From the NCBI GenBank assembly GCA_000209815.1, contig FP929036.1, positions 1,271,040 through 1,310,641 on the forward strand: a DNA stretch of 39,602 bases, in the 5' to 3' direction. Origin of the DNA: Butyrivibrio fibrisolvens 16/4. GTDB lineage: Bacteria; Bacillota; Clostridia; Lachnospirales; Lachnospiraceae. Made by a program: the position numbers and the translations under genes. The notes below the pieces were generated by a model. The model was not told the origin of the DNA. It did no database searches and saw only the letters and a program-made list of their open reading frames with translations. Shown here in pieces: positions 15,079 through 26,461 of this stretch (positions are counted from its first letter, which is position 1; each line of letters starts with the position of its first letter).

Positions 15079-15108
15079 CAGGTGTCCATATTAAGGGGCA
15101 CCTGTTTT
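15079..15108 (+). terminator. intrinsic terminator; left edge of the defence island
   Basis: CAGGTGTCC (15079-15087) pairs with GG(G)GCACCTG (15095-15104) with one wobble, loop of 7, followed by TTTT. Confidence 0.75.
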
Positions 15109-15355
15109 GCTATTATGGTTATAGTGGATGATGGAGAGGGGATAACTACTTATTTTTTAGGTGAAATTATACGTTGTGTGATGCACTTCTGGGTTTATTA
15201 AATTTTCACTTTACGGGGGATAGTTTCATCCAGTTGATAATAAATCGCAAGAACTTGAAAGAAAATAGCATTCTATTGGTGATATAAAGTCCTCATTATG
15301 GTAAAATTAATGACGTGTTATTGTATCAACTTTTAACTATAAAAGAGGTTTGAGG
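15109..15355 (+). promoter_or_regulatory. leader region of operon A with an extended -10
   Basis: An AT-rich spacer with no ORF. TGGTAAAAT (15299-15307) is an extended -10-like element; the nearest -35-like TTGGTG (15276) is 20 bases away, so the assignment is modest. Transcription would start near 15314, ahead of the HTH gene. No riboswitch or clear palindrome is visible. Confidence 0.4.
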
Positions 15356-15562
15356 ATGAAAATCAGTTATAAAAAATTATGGGTAAAATTAGCCGAAAAT
15401 GAAATGAGTAAGCAGGATTTTAGAGAAAAACTACAGATTGCTGCTGGTACGATGACAAAATTAAACAAGGGACAAGAAGTCTCTATGTCTGTGATTTTAA
15501 GAATTTGTGAATACTTTGATTGCAATATTGGAGATATTTGCGATGCTGTGAAGACAAAGTGA
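15356..15562 (+). CDS. small XRE/Cro-type HTH regulator
   Basis: 68 residues, all HTH: ISYKKLWVKLAENEMSKQDF, then AAGTMTKLNKGQEVSMSVIL and an ICEYFDCNIGDICD tail, the compact Cro/CI-like family often seen at the head of clostridial defence operons. Start at 15356 (AGAGG 7 bases upstream). It ends 15 bases before the PAPS-reductase-like gene, so it probably controls operon A. Confidence 0.85.
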   Translation: MKISYKKLWVKLAENEMSKQDFREKLQIAAGTMTKLNKGQEVSMSVILRICEYFDCNIGDICDAVKTK

Positions 15563-15577
15563 TAGATTGGTGGATAT

Positions 15578-17308
15578 ATGATAGAACGAGTTTGCCCGAA
15601 GTGCAGGGTGCCTATGGCTGGAGATAAATGTATAAAGCCTAATTGTGGTCATACTACAGAAATGTCATCTACTATTTATTGGTGCCATGATTGTAATGTG
15701 CCTATTTTTGAAAATGTGTGTCCGATATGCGGTCAAGATGGTCAATATATAGCAACAGATATTAGACCTGTATTCCCGGAAGAGAATTGTTTGATATCAA
15801 TTCTTCTTAAGGATGATCCATTTGCTTATCAAAAAGACTCTGTTTGGTTTGGAAGCAATTCATACATTATTAATGGCAAGAAGGTTAAGCTAGCTGTAAA
15901 CAAAATCAATAAGCTTCATATCGATGAGATAAAAAATATTAAGCAAAAGTATGATGATGTAGCTGAAAAAATCACATACGAGTTTTTTGATTTATATAAG
16001 GATAGATTTATTGAGGCTAATAAAGATAGATACAATTTTATAACCGAGGAAGCAGTTACATTTGTTCAGGGTTACAAGGAACGATATAAAATTGAAGATA
16101 TGATGGTGTCGTTTAGTGGAGGAAAAGATTCGACTGTTACATCACATATCGTTAATAGAGCGCTGGGAACAAATAAGGTCCTTCATGTTTTTGGAGACAC
16201 AACACTTGAGTTCCCTTATACATTGGAATATAAAAAGCGTTTCAACAAGAATGAAGAATCTAGTGGAGTAAGAATTCTTACTGCAAAGAATCGTGAAAAG
16301 AACTTTGAAGAATTATGTGAAGTTGTTGGACCACCTAGTCGTGTTATGAGATGGTGTTGTACCGTATTTAAAACGGGTGCGATACAAAAAACAATTGCGT
16401 CAGCCTTTAAAGATAAGAATAACATTTTGAGCTTTCAGGGAATTCGACATAATGAATCTGCTAGTAGAAGCAAGTATGAACGAGAAAGCGAGAGTCCTAA
16501 GATTTCAAAGCAGACGGTAGCTTCTCCAATTATAGATTGGATTGATTTCGATGTATGGCTCTATATTTTGACGACAGGAATTGATTTTAATGAAGCATAT
16601 CGACTTGGTTGGACAAGAGTTGGTTGTTGGTGCTGTCCAAATAATGGTGGCTGGTCTGAGTTTCTTTCAAAGGTTCATATGTATGACCAATATGTTCATT
16701 GGCATGATTTACTTGTAAATTTTGCTAAACAGATTGGAAAGCCAGATCCAGAAGATTATGTTGATGAGGGCGGATGGAAGGCTCGACAAGGTGGTAATGG
16801 TCTTGCCGCAGCACAGACATCAATCGTTTCATTTGAGCCATGCGCTACAGATGAGAATGCGTTTAATTATGACTTGCAACGTCCTATAACTGAAGAATTA
16901 TATGAGCTCTTTAAGCCTTTCGGCTTTATTAATAAAGAACTTGGAAATAAACGACTTGGAGAAGTATATATTCTTAACAAGGCAGGAAAGGTAGTACTTG
17001 TTCTTCAAGGAAGAATTGGAAGTACAAGGCTTAAAGTAATAATTAAAGACATTCATATTGCTAAGGCTAAGACATTAGCTGTAGCCGAAAGCAAGATACA
17101 ATGTCAGCTGACAAAGTATCAGATGTGTTTGGGCTGTAAAGCTTGTGAGAGTGTTTGTAAGTATGATGCTATTAGTGTTAAAGATGATGGCACAGGCAAG
17201 ATTACTTATACAATTGATAGTGATAAATGCAAGAGATGTACAGAATGTGTTGGTCACTTTAATGCAGGTTGTTACATGCGTAAAGTATTAGGAATTAAGA
17301 GGACATAA
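15578..17308 (+). CDS. DndC/SspC-like PAPS-reductase-family protein with zinc-ribbon head and ferredoxin tail
   Basis: 576 residues. Residues 1-60 hold several Cys pairs (CPKC, CHDC, CPICG), a zinc-ribbon head. The PP-loop ATP pyrophosphatase core begins at VSFSGGKDSTVTSH near residue 180, followed by HVFGDTTLEFPYT and MRWCCTVFKT, as in PAPS reductase and DNA-phosphorothioation DndC/SspC. A second Cys cluster (GCWCCPNNGGW) lies near residue 350. The last 70 residues look like a ferredoxin domain (CLGCKACESVC, then CKRCTEC), able to carry a 4Fe-4S cluster. DndC/SspC activate DNA with ATP for sulfur insertion; the same role here is inferred from fold and from the cysteine desulfurase in the operon. 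Confidence 0.85.
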   Translation: MIERVCPKCRVPMAGDKCIKPNCGHTTEMSSTIYWCHDCNVPIFENVCPICGQDGQYIATDIRPVFPEENCLISILLKDDPFAYQKDSVWFGSNSYIINGKKVKLAVNKINKLHIDEIKNIKQKYDDVAEKITYEFFDLYKDRFIEANKDRYNFITEEAVTFVQGYKERYKIEDMMVSFSGGKDSTVTSHIVNRALGTNKVLHVFGDTTLEFPYTLEYKKRFNKNEESSGVRILTAKNREKNFEELCEVVGPPSRVMRWCCTVFKTGAIQKTIASAFKDKNNILSFQGIRHNESASRSKYERESESPKISKQTVASPIIDWIDFDVWLYILTTGIDFNEAYRLGWTRVGCWCCPNNGGWSEFLSKVHMYDQYVHWHDLLVNFAKQIGKPDPEDYVDEGGWKARQGGNGLAAAQTSIVSFEPCATDENAFNYDLQRPITEELYELFKPFGFINKELGNKRLGEVYILNKAGKVVLVLQGRIGSTRLKVIIKDIHIAKAKTLAVAESKIQCQLTKYQMCLGCKACESVCKYDAISVKDDGTGKITYTIDSDKCKRCTECVGHFNAGCYMRKVLGIKRT

Positions 17309-17310
17309 AA

Positions 17311-18171
17311 ATGGCTAATGAAAATTCAATTAGATTACAGGGTCATGAAAAGTTCGCCCTTCGAGAAGGATGGCTTACTAAAGGACTGAATGAAGTTGAT
17401 AATCCTAAATATGACAATGTGTTTTTGGAAAAAGATGCAGCAGAGATCTTTGGAATTGGTAACAACATGGTTAAGTCACTTCGTTACTGGATGAGAGTAT
17501 TTGGGTTAACTAATGAAAGTGGAACAGAATTATCGCCATTTGGTAAGCTTGTGGCCAAGAAGGATAAATACATAGAGGATACTTTTTCTTTATGGATAAT
17601 GCATTCGAAAATAGCTAAGGATATTCATAATGCTACATCCTGGTATATGTATTTTAATCGCTGTGATGCTGACGATTTGGATAAATCACAGATTAACAGC
17701 ATTTTGTACAGAGAAATTTCTAAGTATGCTCCCGAAAAGAAGGTTTCAGAAAAATCTTTGGAGAGTGATGTTGATGTATTGCTTAATATGTATAGCAAGC
17801 GTAAAGAAAACGATGATCCAGAAGATAAGAGTATTTCCCCATTTAGCCAACTTGCGTTGGTTAAAAATGTGGGAGGAAAATATTCGAAAGTACATCCTTC
17901 GGCAAAGCATTTTAGTGAATTGATAGTGCTATATGAAATCGCATCTATGTTGTGCGGAGAGGATAGTTTGTCAATTGATGAATTGATAAATGGAGAAATG
18001 GGACTTCGCAGAATATATAATCTTTCAAGTGTTGTTGCAAATGATTATTTAGATAAATTAGATGCTGCTGGGTATATAAAGGTAGATAGAACCGCTGGAT
18101 TGGATGTGATTTATCCTCTGATGGAACTAGATGCTGATGTAATTTTGAAAGAATATTACGAAAACAAATAA
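17311..18171 (+). CDS. DUF4007 family protein
   Basis: 286 residues. The start HEKFALREGWLTKGL and FGIGNNMVKSLRYWMRVFGL near residue 48 are the DUF4007 signature. The family is known mainly as a partner of PAPS-reductase-like genes in defence islands and may bind DNA (its first third is winged-helix-like). It begins 2 bases after the previous stop, so the two are co-translated. Molecular role unproven. Confidence 0.85.
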   Translation: MANENSIRLQGHEKFALREGWLTKGLNEVDNPKYDNVFLEKDAAEIFGIGNNMVKSLRYWMRVFGLTNESGTELSPFGKLVAKKDKYIEDTFSLWIMHSKIAKDIHNATSWYMYFNRCDADDLDKSQINSILYREISKYAPEKKVSEKSLESDVDVLLNMYSKRKENDDPEDKSISPFSQLALVKNVGGKYSKVHPSAKHFSELIVLYEIASMLCGEDSLSIDELINGEMGLRRIYNLSSVVANDYLDKLDAAGYIKVDRTAGLDVIYPLMELDADVILKEYYENK

Positions 18172-18182
18172 AAGGTGATGGG

Positions 18183-21100
18183 ATGAAAAAAATACAATCT
18201 CTTAAAGATATCATAGAATTTAATAGCAGTTTTAAATCTGCTGTAAATCTATATTTAAGTTTAAATAAGCCTGAGAAGGTAAAGGGCTATATTCCAACAA
18301 AATCGTCTATAAGTGTTATAGGAGATTATTTGGAGAACATAATAAGCAATAAAGAGCAGGCGACTTTATTCGTTGGACCATATGGTAAGGGAAAGTCTCA
18401 TCTTTTATTAGTTTTAACTGCCATTATTTCGATGGATAGAACTCCTGAAAACAAGAAGATAATTGATGAGTTAGTAAAAAAGTAAGAAAAGTAGATGAAG
18501 TTGGTAATGAAGTTGCTGATTTAATAATGTCTATGTGGAGTAAAGATAAGTATTTACCTGTTCTTATCTCAGGCTCTACTGGTGATTTAAATCAGGCGTT
18601 TTTATTTGGGCTGAACGAAGCAATTAAAAGAGATAAGTCATTGGAAGGTTTGGCACCAGAGACTTATTATTCAATGGCAATCGAGCGTATCGAAGATTGG
18701 AAAAAGAATTATAAAGATACATTTGCTGTTTTTGAAAAGGAAGTAACTAAGTCGGGAATGACAATTAATGACTTGATTACTAATCTTAAGTTGTGTTCAA
18801 ATGATGCACTTGATACATTCAAAGCTATTTATCCTAAGGTGACAGCCGGTAGTGAGTTTAATCCTATGGCAGTTTCTGATGTTTTACCTTTGTTCAAGGG
18901 CATTAGTGAGAAATTAGTCGAAGATTATAACTACAGTGGTATCTATATTATTTTTGATGAGTTTAGTAAGTTCATTGAGAGTCAAGATGGATCGGCAGCT
19001 GGCTCAAATATGAAGTTAATACAGGATGTATGTGAGTTGGCAACAGAGTCAAAGAATGCGCCTTTATTCTTTACAATGGTGGCTCATAAGAGTATCAAAG
19101 AATATGGAAAGTATTTATCAATCGATATTATCAACTCATTTACTGGTATTGAGGGTCGTATTGTCGAAAAGTATTTTGTTACTTCATCAAAGAATAATTA
19201 TGAGTTAATTAAAAATGCAATCATAAAGAAAGATGATGATTTACAGAATATAGAGCATGTTCAAAAATTTGTGGACAGTGAAGCACTTGATAAGTATTAC
19301 CAGCTTCCTGCATTTAAAAGCAATTTTCCAAGAAAAGATTTTGAAAGCATAGTTTTAAATGGTTGCTATCCACTTAATCCAATTGCGTCATACTTGCTGC
19401 TTAATATTAGTGAGAAAGTGGCTCAAAATGAAAGAACGTTGTTTACATTCATTTCTAATGATGAGCCAAATAGTTTGCTTCGCTTTGTTGAGAACCATGA
19501 TGAAAGTGATGGATGGAGTGCTGGAGCAGACTTAATCTATGACTATTTTGCACCATTGTTTAAAAAGGATGTTACAAACGAGTTTATACATAATATTTGG
19601 CTTAGTGCTGAATATGTAATTGATAAATGTGAGTCGGATCTCCAGAAGAAAGTCGTAAAAGCACTTGCAATTATTCTTATAGCAAATAAAGAAGATGAAT
19701 TACCTGCGACTCGTACCTATATTCCGCTTTGCGTAGATGTTCCAGGCTGTGCCGAGATTATTGATGACCTAGCATCTAATGATTTCATTTATAGAAAGAA
19801 CGCAAATAATACTTACGCTTTTAAGACCAAGGCTGGTTCCGAATTGAAATCAGAGCTTAATAGGCAGCGTGAATTAAAAGGTGACAATGTTAATTATGCA
19901 AAAGCGTTATTAACAATTACCGGTAATTACTATATAGCGCCTCGAAAGTACAATGCACTTCATTGTATGACTAGATATTTTACAAATGAATATATGCTTG
20001 TAGAAGACTTTATGAATATTAATAGTGCAGATGCATTATTGAGTGACATGAAGGGTGATGGAAAGGTTATTACACTTTTTAGCTTTGAAGCAATTAAGCA
20101 GGAGCGAATCAAAAAGCATTTGGTTGAATTAGCTGATGATAGATTAATTGTTGTTTGTCCTAAGGAGAAAGTCAAGATACAAAAGCAATTAAAGGATTAT
20201 GAAATTGTCCAAGAGCTTAGGTCAAACCAGGTATTCACAAATAACAACGCTGTACTTAAGCGTGAATTACCATTGATGTTAGAAGATTTGACAGTAGAGA
20301 TTGAAAACGTACTACAAACTATATATGACGAAGAGTCAGGAACCAAGGTTTTCAGATATAGTTTAGCAGAAGGAAAACCAATTAAGGCAAGCTCTGCTGA
20401 GAAGGCAGTAAGTGACTGTTGTGAAGAAGTTTATTATGAAACACCAATTATTAATAATGAAATGGTTAATAGACAATTTATCACTACAGGTCAGACAAAA
20501 AAGGCGAGAATAAATATCATCGATACAATTCTCCAGCATAAATGTGATGAAGAATATGGTGAAGGATTTAATCAGGAAGCTACAATATATCGTTCATTAT
20601 TTGTGAAGAATGAGTTGCTAGCTGGAAACAATGCAAGACTTCAGAAAATCTTGGATAGAATGAATTCTTACATTGATACTTGTTGTGACAAAAAGGTTTC
20701 TTTTACTGATTTAATAAATGAGTTGATGGCTAAACCATACGGAATGAGATTAGGTGTAATTCCGATTTATTTTGCACATATTCTTGCGGAGAGACAGGAA
20801 GATATTATTGTTTATTTCGCAAATCAAGAGGTACAGATTAACGCAGAAATTATCGTTAATATGTGCGAGAACGCAGAAGATTATGCGGTATATGTCTCAA
20901 AAGAGGATATTGAGAAAGAGAAGTATTTAAACGAGCTAAATGCTAGGTTTAAGATTAGTGAGAACAGAAATCTTTCTTCAAATCGAATAAAAGATATTGT
21001 GATTTGTATGCAAAGATGGTTTAGAGCTCTTCCTCAAGCTACAAGAAATCTAGTAGATATAGAAAAATATGAAGAAAATGAGACTGTTGTTGCCCAGATG

Positions 21101-21766
21101 AAGGTGATTAGAAAGGCAATGCAAACAGTAGAGTTTAATCCTTTTGAGATGTTATTTGTGACATTTCCTAATGAGTTTGGAACGTCATCACTGCTGGAAA
21201 CGTTTGATATTATTGATAATCGTGTAGATGATTTTGAGGATTACTTCCATAAAATCGAGAATGAAATTGTTAATGATATCTTTAAAATCTGGGGCTCAAA
21301 GCGTGGAAAGGATAAACTTTATTTAGATTTACGCGAGTGGTATGAACAACAAAGCGTTTCAGCAAAGCAAGGTTTATATGACGGAAGAATAACTAATTTT
21401 ATGTCATGTATTGCTAGTCTTAATACACACAATAATGAGCAGGTTGCGCTGAAAGTAGTAAAAGCTGTTACTAATGTATATGTTGAAAACTGGAACAGTG
21501 GAGCTTTAGATGATTTTATAGAAGAATTAAGTGGACTAAAGATTGAGATTGAGTCAATAAAAGATGGTGATTCATCTGGCGAATACACACTTACATTCGT
21601 TGATAAGAATGGTGTAGAGAAAAATAAAAACTATTCTTATGCAAGCGAAGGCACAGGTAGTGTATTAAGAAATATTATAGAGGATACTCTTGATGAATAT
21701 GATGACCTGAGCGTGAATGATAGAGTATCTATTTTACTTGAAATGATAGACAAGATTACTAAATAG
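18183..21766 (+). CDS. large P-loop ATPase (BrxC/PglY-like architecture), frame broken once
   Basis: Restored length 1194 residues. The Walker A motif GPYGKGKSH is near residue 65 and a Walker B IIFDEFSKF near residue 252, both in the N-terminal AAA-like part; the rest is helical with no known motif. The frame stops at 18485 directly after the A run 18476-18481; one more A joins it to the long ORF with a smooth sequence (ELVKKVRKVDEVGNEV). Size and layout resemble the BrxC/PglY-type ATPases of BREX and related large defence ATPases, but I cannot claim orthology. The break also sits on an in-frame A-AAA-AAG slippery heptamer, so programmed frameshifting is a lesser alternative. Confidence 0.75.
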
Positions 21767-21778
21767 GAAGGCGATGTA

Positions 21779-24644
21779 ATGATTTATTTAGACAACGCAG
21801 CAACTACGTTCCCTAAACCAGAATCAGTATATGAAGCAATGGATAGGGCAAATAGAGAATACGCAGTAAATGCTGGAAGAGGTTCTTATAAGGCTGCGAG
21901 AGAAGCAAATCGTATAATCACTGAGACAAAACAGCAATTACGTAACTTAGTAAAGGCTGATATTTCTGCTGCTGTTGTCTTTGCTCCATCAATTACTATT
22001 GCTCTTAATCAGATAATTAATGGATTGAATATTCGAAATGGAGCGGTGGTTTATGTTTCTCCATACGAGCATAATGCTGTTGCTAGAACAGTACATAAAA
22101 TTGCGCAGGAAAGAAATCTATTGGTAAAAGAATTACCTATAAATGAGCAGGATTTTTCAATAGATTTGGAGAAGATGAAATACGAGTTTACAAAAGATAG
22201 ACCTGAATTTGTATTCTCTACTCATGTAAGTAATGTTACGGGATACATTTTGCCAGTTGAAGAAATCTTTTCAGAGGCAAAGAAATATGATGCTGTTACC
22301 GTGCTAGACTCTGCACAGTCACTTGGACTGATTGATATATCAGTATCGTCTTTAAAAGTAGATATTATTGCTTTTGCGGGCCATAAGACTTTATATGGCC
22401 CTTTAGGCATTGGTGGTTTTATTAATGTTACTGGCGTTTCTCTTAATACATTTATTACGGGTGGAACAGGTAGTGATTCATTAAACCTTGATATGCCTAC
22501 TGGTGCAGAATCACATTATGAAGCTGCTAGTTCGAATATTGTTGCGATAGTTGGTCTTAATGCAGCTCTTAAGGCTGTTGATATAGAAAAATCAAGGAAG
22601 CGAGAGCAAGAACTTACTGATATTTTGACTTTGGAATTAAGCAAAAATCCTAGAGTAAAGATGTTTATTCCAAATCGAGATAATCATACTGGGATTGTTT
22701 CTTTTATATTTGAAGGAATGAATTCCGAGGATATTGGACAGATTCTGGACGAAGATTTTGACATTGCAGTTAGAACTGGTTACCATTGTGCTCCATTCAT
22801 CCATAAATATCTAAGAGATGAGTCATCATTAGGAACTATAAGGGTTGGTATAGGAAGATATACTACAGAAGAAGAAATAAAAAACTTATTGCTGCATTGG
22901 GGGAGTTGGCTAATGAGTAATTATATTGATTATATGTATAAGATGAGTCAATCAGATTTGAGAGATTTCCTTGGTCAAAATATGGTTGATCTAATTGTTG
23001 AATGGTGGCCTGATGGAGATGCCATGCTAACTAAACAGCGAATGGTTAGTATAATCGATTCATTGTATGGAACTTCGATATTAAAAGAAAAGAATTTTAG
23101 ACGTAGTCTACTACTTTGCATGCAAGAATCAGATATATATCAGATTCGAGATAATTGCTTAAAGGGTGCTGAAAAGCAGGAAGAGGATCCATTGCATATA
23201 GTAGAATCAGTCGTGAATAAGCCTTGGAAAGATAATCATGTAAGTGTTTATCTGGCATACTTATGGGGGTTGACTGAGGCTATATTTGATAAAGAAAAGG
23301 ATGACGCAGTTATTGAAAATGATATAACTGCGCCAGAAGAGCAATTTTATGAGTTGTTAGATTATCAATACTATATTAAGCAAAGAGTTTTGGCAAATCT
23401 TAATTCAGGGCATCCTATGGAGAGAATGCTAGTCCATATGCCAACAGGAACTGGAAAAACCAAGACATCAATGCATACGATAACAAACTATATTAATTTT
23501 ACTCTGCAGAAGAAAGGTTTAGTAATATGGGTTGCTCATACTACGGAACTCCTTCAGCAAGCCTATGATACTTTTACAGAAGTATGGAATCATCTTGGAG
23601 ATGGCGAAATAAAGGCATATAAATTATGGGGAACAAGAACAATAGAAGATATTGATAATCAATTAGATGGCATTGTTTTTGTGGCTTGTCAAAGTTAATG
23701 TCTATATTTGAATCGTCGCCAGAATTGTTTGAGCGATTAAAAAGGACTGTCGTTTGATTGTGTTTGATGAGGCACATAAGGCAGCTGCTACCCAGACAAA
23801 GAAAGTAATTGAAGCCCTAATGAGAATGCCTAATGGCTACGAGAATAGGGCATTGATTGGATTAACTGCTACACCAGGACGTACAACAGAAGATTCATAT
23901 GATAATAATCTTTTAACAAATATGTTTGGAAACAAGCTAATTAATATTGATTCGTCGATATTGAATCAGATTAATCTTGGCCCATTACAGGCGTTGAATA
24001 CTGTAGCAGAAGAAAACATTATTAAATATTTTCAAGAAAGAAGAATACTGTCGAAAATGAAGCCTGAGAGGCTGACATATAAGGATTCATTCACAGATGA
24101 AGAATTAAAAGTATTAAGTAGTATGTTGGTGGATTTGGGTTACGATGATAAAGAGTATTCTAATGAACAGTTAAAGATTCTTGCTAGTAATAAGGAGCGT
24201 AACCTTGCAATTTTAAAACGAATAAAGGAGCTTCAGATTGCTAAAATTCCAACTATCGTGTTTGCATGTTCGGTAAATCATGCAAAAATGCTCTCAGCTA
24301 TGCTTACGCTGGAAGGTATTAAGAATAGTCTTGTTCTAGGCGAAATGGATCCGGTGGCAAGAAAGAAAGCAATAGATGAGTTCAAGGATAGAGAGTCTGG
24401 AGTGGATATCATTATAAACTATGAAGTATTAACTACTGGATTTGATTCTAAGAATATAAGGTGTGTATTTATTACGCGCCCTACCAAATCAATCGTTTTA
24501 TATAGTCAGATGTTGGGAAGAGGTTTGAGAGGACCTCAAATGGGTGGTAATGAAGAATGCCTATTAGTAGATATTGATGATAATCTTAAGGCTTTTGATA
24601 ATGAAACAGCCTTTTCACATTTTAACGATTATTGGAGAATTTAG
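21779..24644 (+). CDS. SufS-like cysteine desulfurase joined to a DEAH-box helicase; frame broken twice
   Basis: Residues 1-378 are a class V aminotransferase/cysteine desulfurase: YLDNAATTFPKP at the start, PLP lysine in FAGHKTLYG near residue 204, catalytic Cys in RTGYHCAPF near residue 338. The rest is an SF2 helicase: Walker A MPTGTGKTKTS, DEAH in IVFDEAHKAAA, LTATPGR, and QMLGRGLRG. Frame breaks at 23695-23696 (missing T) and 23739-23743 (missing A) lie between Walker A and DEAH; restoring both gives a continuous 955-residue frame. The fusion itself is doubtful. Removing one G from the run at 22899-22903 would end the desulfurase at 22913 (TAATG overlap, 377 residues) and start a 577-residue helicase at the ATG at 22913 behind a GGGAG ribosome site. 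Confidence 0.8.
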
Positions 24645-24653
24645 GAGGTCGTC

Positions 24654-26453
24654 ATGGGTGCGAGTATAGTAGATATTAAAAATATGGGTGATGCACTTAG
24701 AAATACAGGATATAAAAATATTGAAAGTGCAGTATCAGAAATTATAGATAACTCTGTTGAAGCAAATGCAAAAAACATTTTTTTGATTTTAAGAGAAGGA
24801 ATAGCTTCATCAGGTCGTAAAGTTGTTACCGAAGTTGGATTTCTGGATAACGGAGACGGTATGGATAGTACTGTTCTTGGTAATTGTTTGGGAATTGGTG
24901 CTTCAACTCGTCAAGCAAGAAAAGGTATGGGGCGTTTTGGTGTAGGCTTACCACAAGCATCATTGTATGCTTGTCCATTAATTGAGGTTTATTCATGGCA
25001 AAACGGAATTGAAAATGCTAAAAAAGTTTACCTGGATATTGAGAAAATTAAAAATGGTGTTCAGACTGAAATTGAAGATCCTGTTTCAGCTGTAATACCA
25101 GAACCATATGCTGATTATATTTCATATCGTACTTTATTTGAGGAATATGATTTTTCAAAGAGTGGTACTTTAGTAATTTGGAAGAATTGTGATCGAATTA
25201 ATCCAAAAACAAGAGGACCTTTAACTGAAAGATTAGAGTTTAGTCTAGGACAGAAATTTAGGTACTTTATTCATGATGGTGTTAGTCAAATCAAAATTGT
25301 ATGTGATGAGAATAGAGATGCTGCGGTTGATGTTGCTCCGAATGATCCTATGTTTTTAATGGAGGATAATTGTGTCCTTTGTAAAGAAGATGATCCTAAG
25401 TCCCTTTATAGAAGAGGGCAGGAAACTGGTCTTGAAGCTCCATTTGAATTATATACAGCAAAGGGAACTGGCACTGGTGAGATAGATACACCAATAAAAT
25501 ATATAAATAAGGATGGGGAAGTAGCTACTGCCAACGTAAAACTCAGATTCTCTATTGTAAAGGATAAGTTTTATGATGAAACAGCTTTTCCTAAAGGTAC
25601 TAATCCAGGTAATTATGCATTAGGAAAGTATGCCGCTAAACTTGAAGGAATATCAGTTATTAGAGCAAGAAGAGAAATTGATTTTAGAAAATTCAATTTC
25701 TACAATAATGTAAATGAACCACAGCATAGATGGTGGGGATGTGAGATTATTTTTGACCCAGAATTAGATGAAGCTTTTGGTGTTGCAAATAACAAGCAAT
25801 ATGTAGAACTTAAAGAAGTAGACGTAAACGATTTGGATCCAGAGGAAAGAGATGTATTACCAGTATGGGCTCAGCTGGTTGATATTATTAGGCCTACTAT
25901 CAAGGCCATGTATGCTCAGAATGAGGAAACAAGAAGTAGTACTAGAAGTTTTGGCGATACTGTGAGTCCAAGTACAGATATTATCAATACTGTAGAAAAT
26001 GATCCTGCTACTGCTGACTTCGACGATATGGATGTCGAAAAAGAGCCAGAACCATCAGAAGAGGAAGCAGCAGAAAAGGGTAAAGAAGAGTTAAAGAATT
26101 TGGGTTACGAAAATCCTACTGATGAGCAAGGAAAAGCGTTTATGCATAATAAGATTAACTTTGCTTATGAGGATAAGGGAGAAAGAAGTCCTGCATTTGA
26201 TTATAAAATTGTTTTATCTACAACGCTTATTACAATTAACACCAGCCATAAATTTTATACATCATTCTTGCAGAAGATATATGGTAATCCAGAAGTTAAG
26301 ACGACATTTGAGTTGTTTATAGCTTCATTGATTCAGTCGATTAGACGAACAAATACTTACCAGCAGAATGAAAATGATAGATTGCTCTCAACTTGGTATA
26401 ACAAGCTTAACAACTATATTTCAGAACAGTTAAATCCAAGAAACACTAAGTAG
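24654..26453 (+). CDS. MORC/Hsp90-like GHKL ATPase
   Basis: 599 residues. The N-terminal 200 residues contain the Bergerat-fold ATP site: SEIIDNSVEANA (N box), DNGDGMD (G1) and KGMGRFGVGLPQAS (G2). This matches the stand-alone MORC-like/HATPase_c_3 proteins found in restriction and phage-defence loci, which may clamp on or loop DNA. An acidic linker near residues 440-475 precedes a C-terminal domain of unknown fold. AGGAGG lies 5 bases before the ATG and the gene follows the helicase by 9 bases. Confidence 0.85.
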   Translation: MGASIVDIKNMGDALRNTGYKNIESAVSEIIDNSVEANAKNIFLILREGIASSGRKVVTEVGFLDNGDGMDSTVLGNCLGIGASTRQARKGMGRFGVGLPQASLYACPLIEVYSWQNGIENAKKVYLDIEKIKNGVQTEIEDPVSAVIPEPYADYISYRTLFEEYDFSKSGTLVIWKNCDRINPKTRGPLTERLEFSLGQKFRYFIHDGVSQIKIVCDENRDAAVDVAPNDPMFLMEDNCVLCKEDDPKSLYRRGQETGLEAPFELYTAKGTGTGEIDTPIKYINKDGEVATANVKLRFSIVKDKFYDETAFPKGTNPGNYALGKYAAKLEGISVIRARREIDFRKFNFYNNVNEPQHRWWGCEIIFDPELDEAFGVANNKQYVELKEVDVNDLDPEERDVLPVWAQLVDIIRPTIKAMYAQNEETRSSTRSFGDTVSPSTDIINTVENDPATADFDDMDVEKEPEPSEEEAAEKGKEELKNLGYENPTDEQGKAFMHNKINFAYEDKGERSPAFDYKIVLSTTLITINTSHKFYTSFLQKIYGNPEVKTTFELFIASLIQSIRRTNTYQQNENDRLLSTWYNKLNNYISEQLNPRNTK

Positions 26454-26461
26454 GTGAAAAT

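Noticed and set aside
21319-21588. minus-strand and alternate-frame ORFs inside the large ATPase and helicase genes
   Set aside because: Shadows of well-supported genes with no ribosome sites or recognisable motifs.
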